In this document: one piece after another, positions 7,352-9,519 of the stretch
How the letters are laid out: each line of letters begins with the position of its first letter
How positions within the stretch are numbered: the stretch's first letter is position 1
From: Acidimicrobiia bacterium
Lineage (GTDB): Bacteria; Actinomycetota; Acidimicrobiia; Acidimicrobiales; Bin134
Direction of reading: 5' to 3'
Assembly (NCBI GenBank): GCA_009843565.1
Contig: VYDF01000073.1
Coordinates: 1 to 9,519, forward strand
DNA: 9,519 nt
Notes under the pieces: model-generated
Told to the model about the DNA's origin: nothing
The model's input: only the letters and a program-made list of their open reading frames with translations
Databases searched by the model: none
Program-made: the position numbers and the translations under genes

Positions 7352-8978
7352 TGATCTCGTTCCGGCCAGGATGGTCAACGAGTTCGAGTACTGCCCGCGG
7401 TTGTTCTACTTGGAGTGGGTCCAATCTCGCTTCGAGGACAACCCTGACACCGTCGAAGGCCGTTATGTGCATCGAAGCGTGGATGCTGGTGGGGGGCGCA
7501 TTGACGGTCCCGACGAGGACAGCCCCGTTCGCAAGGCTCGATCAGTCACCATCAGCTCTGAGTATCTGGGGATGATCGCCAAGGCGGACATCATTGAGGG
7601 CAAGGGAAACAAGGTCACCCCGGTGGAAGTGAAGCGGGGGCGGCCGCCGAAGCATGGCCCGGCGTGGTCTCCTGAGCTTGTGCAGATCTGCGCCATTGGC
7701 CTCATACTCCAGGACAACGGGTATGACTGCTCGGAGGGCCAGATCTTCTTCGCCGAGTCGCGAGAGCGCTTCAAAGTGCCCTTCGACGAGCAGCTGAAGC
7801 GGCAAACCCTGAGTTTGCTGAGGGACCTGAAAGAGGTTGCTGGCTCTCCTGATCCACCTCCTCCACTCGTTGACAGCCCCAAGTGCCCCCGATGCTCTCT
7901 GGTGGGCATCTGTTTGCCTGACGAGACGAATCTTCTGGCTAACCGATCGGATGTTCCACCCCGTCGGCTGACTCCCAGGGACTCCGCAGCCCGGCCCCTC
8001 TATGTGACAGAGCAGGGAACCAGGATCGGAGTCAGGAAGGGAAGGGTCACGGTTTCTCAGCAGAAGGAGGTCCTCCAAGAGGTCAGGCTGATTGACGTCT
8101 CCCAAGTCTCGATCTACGGAAATGTGCAGATCAGCTCCCAGGCAATGAGAGCGATGTTCGAACAGCAGGTTCCAGTCTGCTGGTTTTCCTACGGCGGCTG
8201 GTTCCAGGGCATCGCCCACGGGCTGCCCTCCAAGCACGTTGACCTTCGGAGGCGTCAAGTTGCCATCGCCGCGCAGGCGGGTCTGCCGATAGCCCAAAAG
8301 ATGATCGAAGGGAAGATCAGGAATTCAAGGACACTGCTGCGACGGAACTCGCGAAGCGAAGTCAAGCCCATCTTGGACCAGTTGAAGGCGAGTGCCGACA
8401 AGACGGCTGAGGTGGACACTATTGAGTCGCTGTTGGGCGTTGAGGGTGCAGCAGCCCGGCTCTATTTCTCACGTTTCTCGGCGATGCTGAAAGACGACTC
8501 GCTGGGAACCTTCGACTTCCAAGGGCGAAACAGGAGACCTCCCCTTGATCCGGTCAATTGCCTGCTCTCCTATGGTTATTCGCTGTTGACAAAGGATCTC
8601 ACTGCGGTCGCACTAGCCGTTGGCTTCGACCCCTACCTGGGGGTCTTCCACAAGCCCAGGTTTGGGCGACCAGCGCTGGCTCTCGACCTTGCTGAGGAGT
8701 TCCGTCCCCTCGTCGCTGACTCAGTTGTGGTCAATGTGATCAACAACGGCGAGATTCAGGAGAACGGATTCACAATAAGAGCCCAAGGCGTTGCTTTGAC
8801 ACAGCAAGGCCGCCGATCATTCATCGCCGCCTATGAACGCCGCCTCGATCAAGAAGTAACCCACCCGGTCTACGGGTACAAGATCACCTACCGCCGCGTC
8901 CTTGAGGTCCAAGCGCGGATGCTGGGAGCGTACCTGCTCGGTGAGATCCCCGACTACGTCCCGTTCATGACGAGGTGA
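7338..8978 (+). CDS. cas4-cas1: Cas4-Cas1 fusion, spacer selection and integration
   Basis: This 546-residue fusion trims and PAM-checks new spacers (Cas4) and integrates them into the array with Cas2 (Cas1). Fused Cas4-Cas1 is common in type I-G, where a TTN PAM has been reported. The Cas4 part (about 1-195) has an iron-sulfur cysteine set C19, C183, C186 and C192, plus RecB-like nuclease residues H45, D84, E97 and K99 in PVEVKRG and Q116. The tyrosine of the usual QxxxY motif is I120 here. A proline- and arginine-containing linker at about 194-218 leads to Cas1, whose catalytic set is E369 (GVEGAAARLYF), H438 (VFHKPRFGRP) and E453 (LDLAEEFRP). GTG 7338 gives the family-like start with NEFEYCPRLFYLEW. 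The gene lies 64 bp after cas8, a gap created by the direct repeat, and 3 bp before cas2. It looks fully active. Confidence 0.95.
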   Translation: MSDVPDLVPARMVNEFEYCPRLFYLEWVQSRFEDNPDTVEGRYVHRSVDAGGGRIDGPDEDSPVRKARSVTISSEYLGMIAKADIIEGKGNKVTPVEVKRGRPPKHGPAWSPELVQICAIGLILQDNGYDCSEGQIFFAESRERFKVPFDEQLKRQTLSLLRDLKEVAGSPDPPPPLVDSPKCPRCSLVGICLPDETNLLANRSDVPPRRLTPRDSAARPLYVTEQGTRIGVRKGRVTVSQQKEVLQEVRLIDVSQVSIYGNVQISSQAMRAMFEQQVPVCWFSYGGWFQGIAHGLPSKHVDLRRRQVAIAAQAGLPIAQKMIEGKIRNSRTLLRRNSRSEVKPILDQLKASADKTAEVDTIESLLGVEGAAARLYFSRFSAMLKDDSLGTFDFQGRNRRPPLDPVNCLLSYGYSLLTKDLTAVALAVGFDPYLGVFHKPRFGRPALALDLAEEFRPLVADSVVVNVINNGEIQENGFTIRAQGVALTQQGRRSFIAAYERRLDQEVTHPVYGYKITYRRVLEVQARMLGAYLLGEIPDYVPFMTR

Positions 8979-8981
8979 CCC

Positions 8982-9281
8982 ATGTCACAAGGACGCAAGA
9001 GGCACTTGGTGGCTTATGACATCCGCGACCCCAAGCGCCTCCGGAAAGTCCACAAGACGATGTTGGGCTACGGCTGGTCGATGCAATACAGCGTGTTCAT
9101 CTGCGACCTTGACGCAATGGAGCTGATCGACATGAAGACCGAGCTAGGAGAGATCATCCACCATGCTGAAGACTCCATCGCTATGATCGACATCGGTGAC
9201 CCGAGCCAGCGAGGCAGGGACTGCTTCCAATTCATGGGAGTATCCGTCCCCTTGCCGACCAGCGGCCCAGTCATTTTGTGA
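8982..9281 (+). CDS. cas2: Cas2, adaptation complex subunit
   Basis: This 99-residue protein is Cas2, a ferredoxin-fold dimer that bridges two Cas1 dimers and holds the protospacer during integration. The N-terminal strand HLVAYDIRDPKRLRKVH carries D13, the conserved metal-site aspartate, followed by MLGYGWSMQYSVFICDL, both typical of the family. Length is normal. The ATG at 8982 lies 3 bp after the cas4-cas1 stop, with AGGTGA just upstream. It is the last gene of the operon and is followed directly by the leader and the first CRISPR repeat, the usual place for the array in this layout. No defect is seen. Confidence 0.96.
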   Translation: MSQGRKRHLVAYDIRDPKRLRKVHKTMLGYGWSMQYSVFICDLDAMELIDMKTELGEIIHHAEDSIAMIDIGDPSQRGRDCFQFMGVSVPLPTSGPVIL

Positions 9282-9451
9282 TGCGAGCGCTGAAGTGGGC
9301 TGTCAGATACCCGGGAGCGCTCGAAACCGCATGAACACAAGGGCTTTGACGCTCCTTGACAACCGAATAGACCCGAGAAAATGCTTCCTACCAACAACCG
9401 CTCGCAGAAGTTCTCTAACCCGCTGGTCAGGATAGAAGAAATTCACGAGCG
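9282..9451 (+). promoter_or_regulatory. CRISPR leader-like region
   Basis: These 170 bp lie between cas2 and the predicted first repeat, where the leader that drives array transcription and directs spacer insertion is expected. Two TTGAC elements at 9346-9350 and 9356-9360 are exactly 10 bp apart. The second could be a -35, with AAAATG at 9378-9383 as a poor -10. The 60 bases next to the repeat are richer in A and T than the cas genes. No gene is convincing here. Confidence 0.55.
9285..9322 (+). repeat. Spaced GAGCGCT motif / inverted repeat after cas2
   Basis: GAGCGCT occurs at 9285-9291 and again at 9315-9321, 30 bp apart. Because GAGCGCTC at 9315-9322 is itself palindromic, the pair can also form a stem, with GGG at 9297-9299 facing CCC inside the loop. 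It might be a weak transcript hairpin or a protein-binding pair. There is no T-tract, so an intrinsic terminator is unlikely. Confidence 0.3.
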
Positions 9452-9519
9452 GTTCGGGGGGTCAGTAGGCCCCCCCTTCATTGAAGCCGGTCAGACGAGC
9501 CGGGATCCCCAGGAAGATC
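9452..9519 (+). CRISPR. Predicted first CRISPR repeat and partial first spacer
   Basis: Positions 9452-9487 form a predicted 36-nt repeat. It begins GTTC, holds a hairpin of six G (9456-9461) against a run of seven C (9470-9476) around TCAGTAGG, and ends TTCATTGAAGC, close to the ATTGAAAC-type end of many CRISPR repeats. The 32 bases at 9488-9519 would be the start of spacer 1, cut by the window end. Only one repeat copy is visible, so repetition itself cannot be shown here. The call rests on length, hairpin, 3' end and position after cas2. The Cas6 part of Csb2 would cut at or near the hairpin base. Confidence 0.7.

Overview
The window holds an almost complete type I-G (formerly I-U) CRISPR-Cas locus. 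All cas genes lie on the + strand and are packed like one operon. The order is cas7 (csb1), cas5-cas6 fusion (csb2), cas3 with a C-terminal HD nuclease, a short cas8 (Csx17/GSU0052-like), a cas4-cas1 fusion and cas2. After cas2 come about 170 bp of leader-like sequence, one predicted 36-nt CRISPR repeat, and the start of a spacer cut by the window end. Frequent GTG starts, strong GGAGG-type ribosome sites and fairly high G+C suggest an actinobacterium. This is an inference; no gene here fixes the taxon.

Layout. Positions 1-126 (minus strand) look like the 5' end of a very G+C-rich gene leaving the left edge. Positions 127-742 hold no convincing gene, only small inverted repeats and a weak promoter candidate before csb1. 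Positions 743-6389 encode Cas7, Cas5-Cas6 and Cas3. Positions 6386-7273 encode the small Cas8. Positions 7239-7351 carry a 41-bp direct repeat that duplicates the cas8 end, ribosome site and cas4-cas1 start. Positions 7338-9281 encode Cas4-Cas1 and Cas2. Positions 9282-9519 hold the leader, first repeat and partial spacer.

How it would work. Cas4-Cas1 and Cas2 select PAM-flanked fragments and insert them at the leader end of the array. The Cas6 part of Csb2 cuts the transcript at each repeat. Csb2, several Cas7 copies and Cas8 form the crRNA-guided complex, and Cas3 is recruited to unwind and degrade the target DNA. All signature residues I looked for in Cas3, Cas4, Cas1 and Cas2 are present, so the system looks intact.

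The system type is known. The unusual points are the direct repeat at the cas8/cas4-cas1 junction, which turns a probable 8-bp gene overlap into a 64-bp gap with a second start site and a 20-codon mini-ORF; the small Cas8 with no separate cas11; the G6/C7 hairpin repeat with a patterned leader; and the base composition contrast with the left-edge gene.
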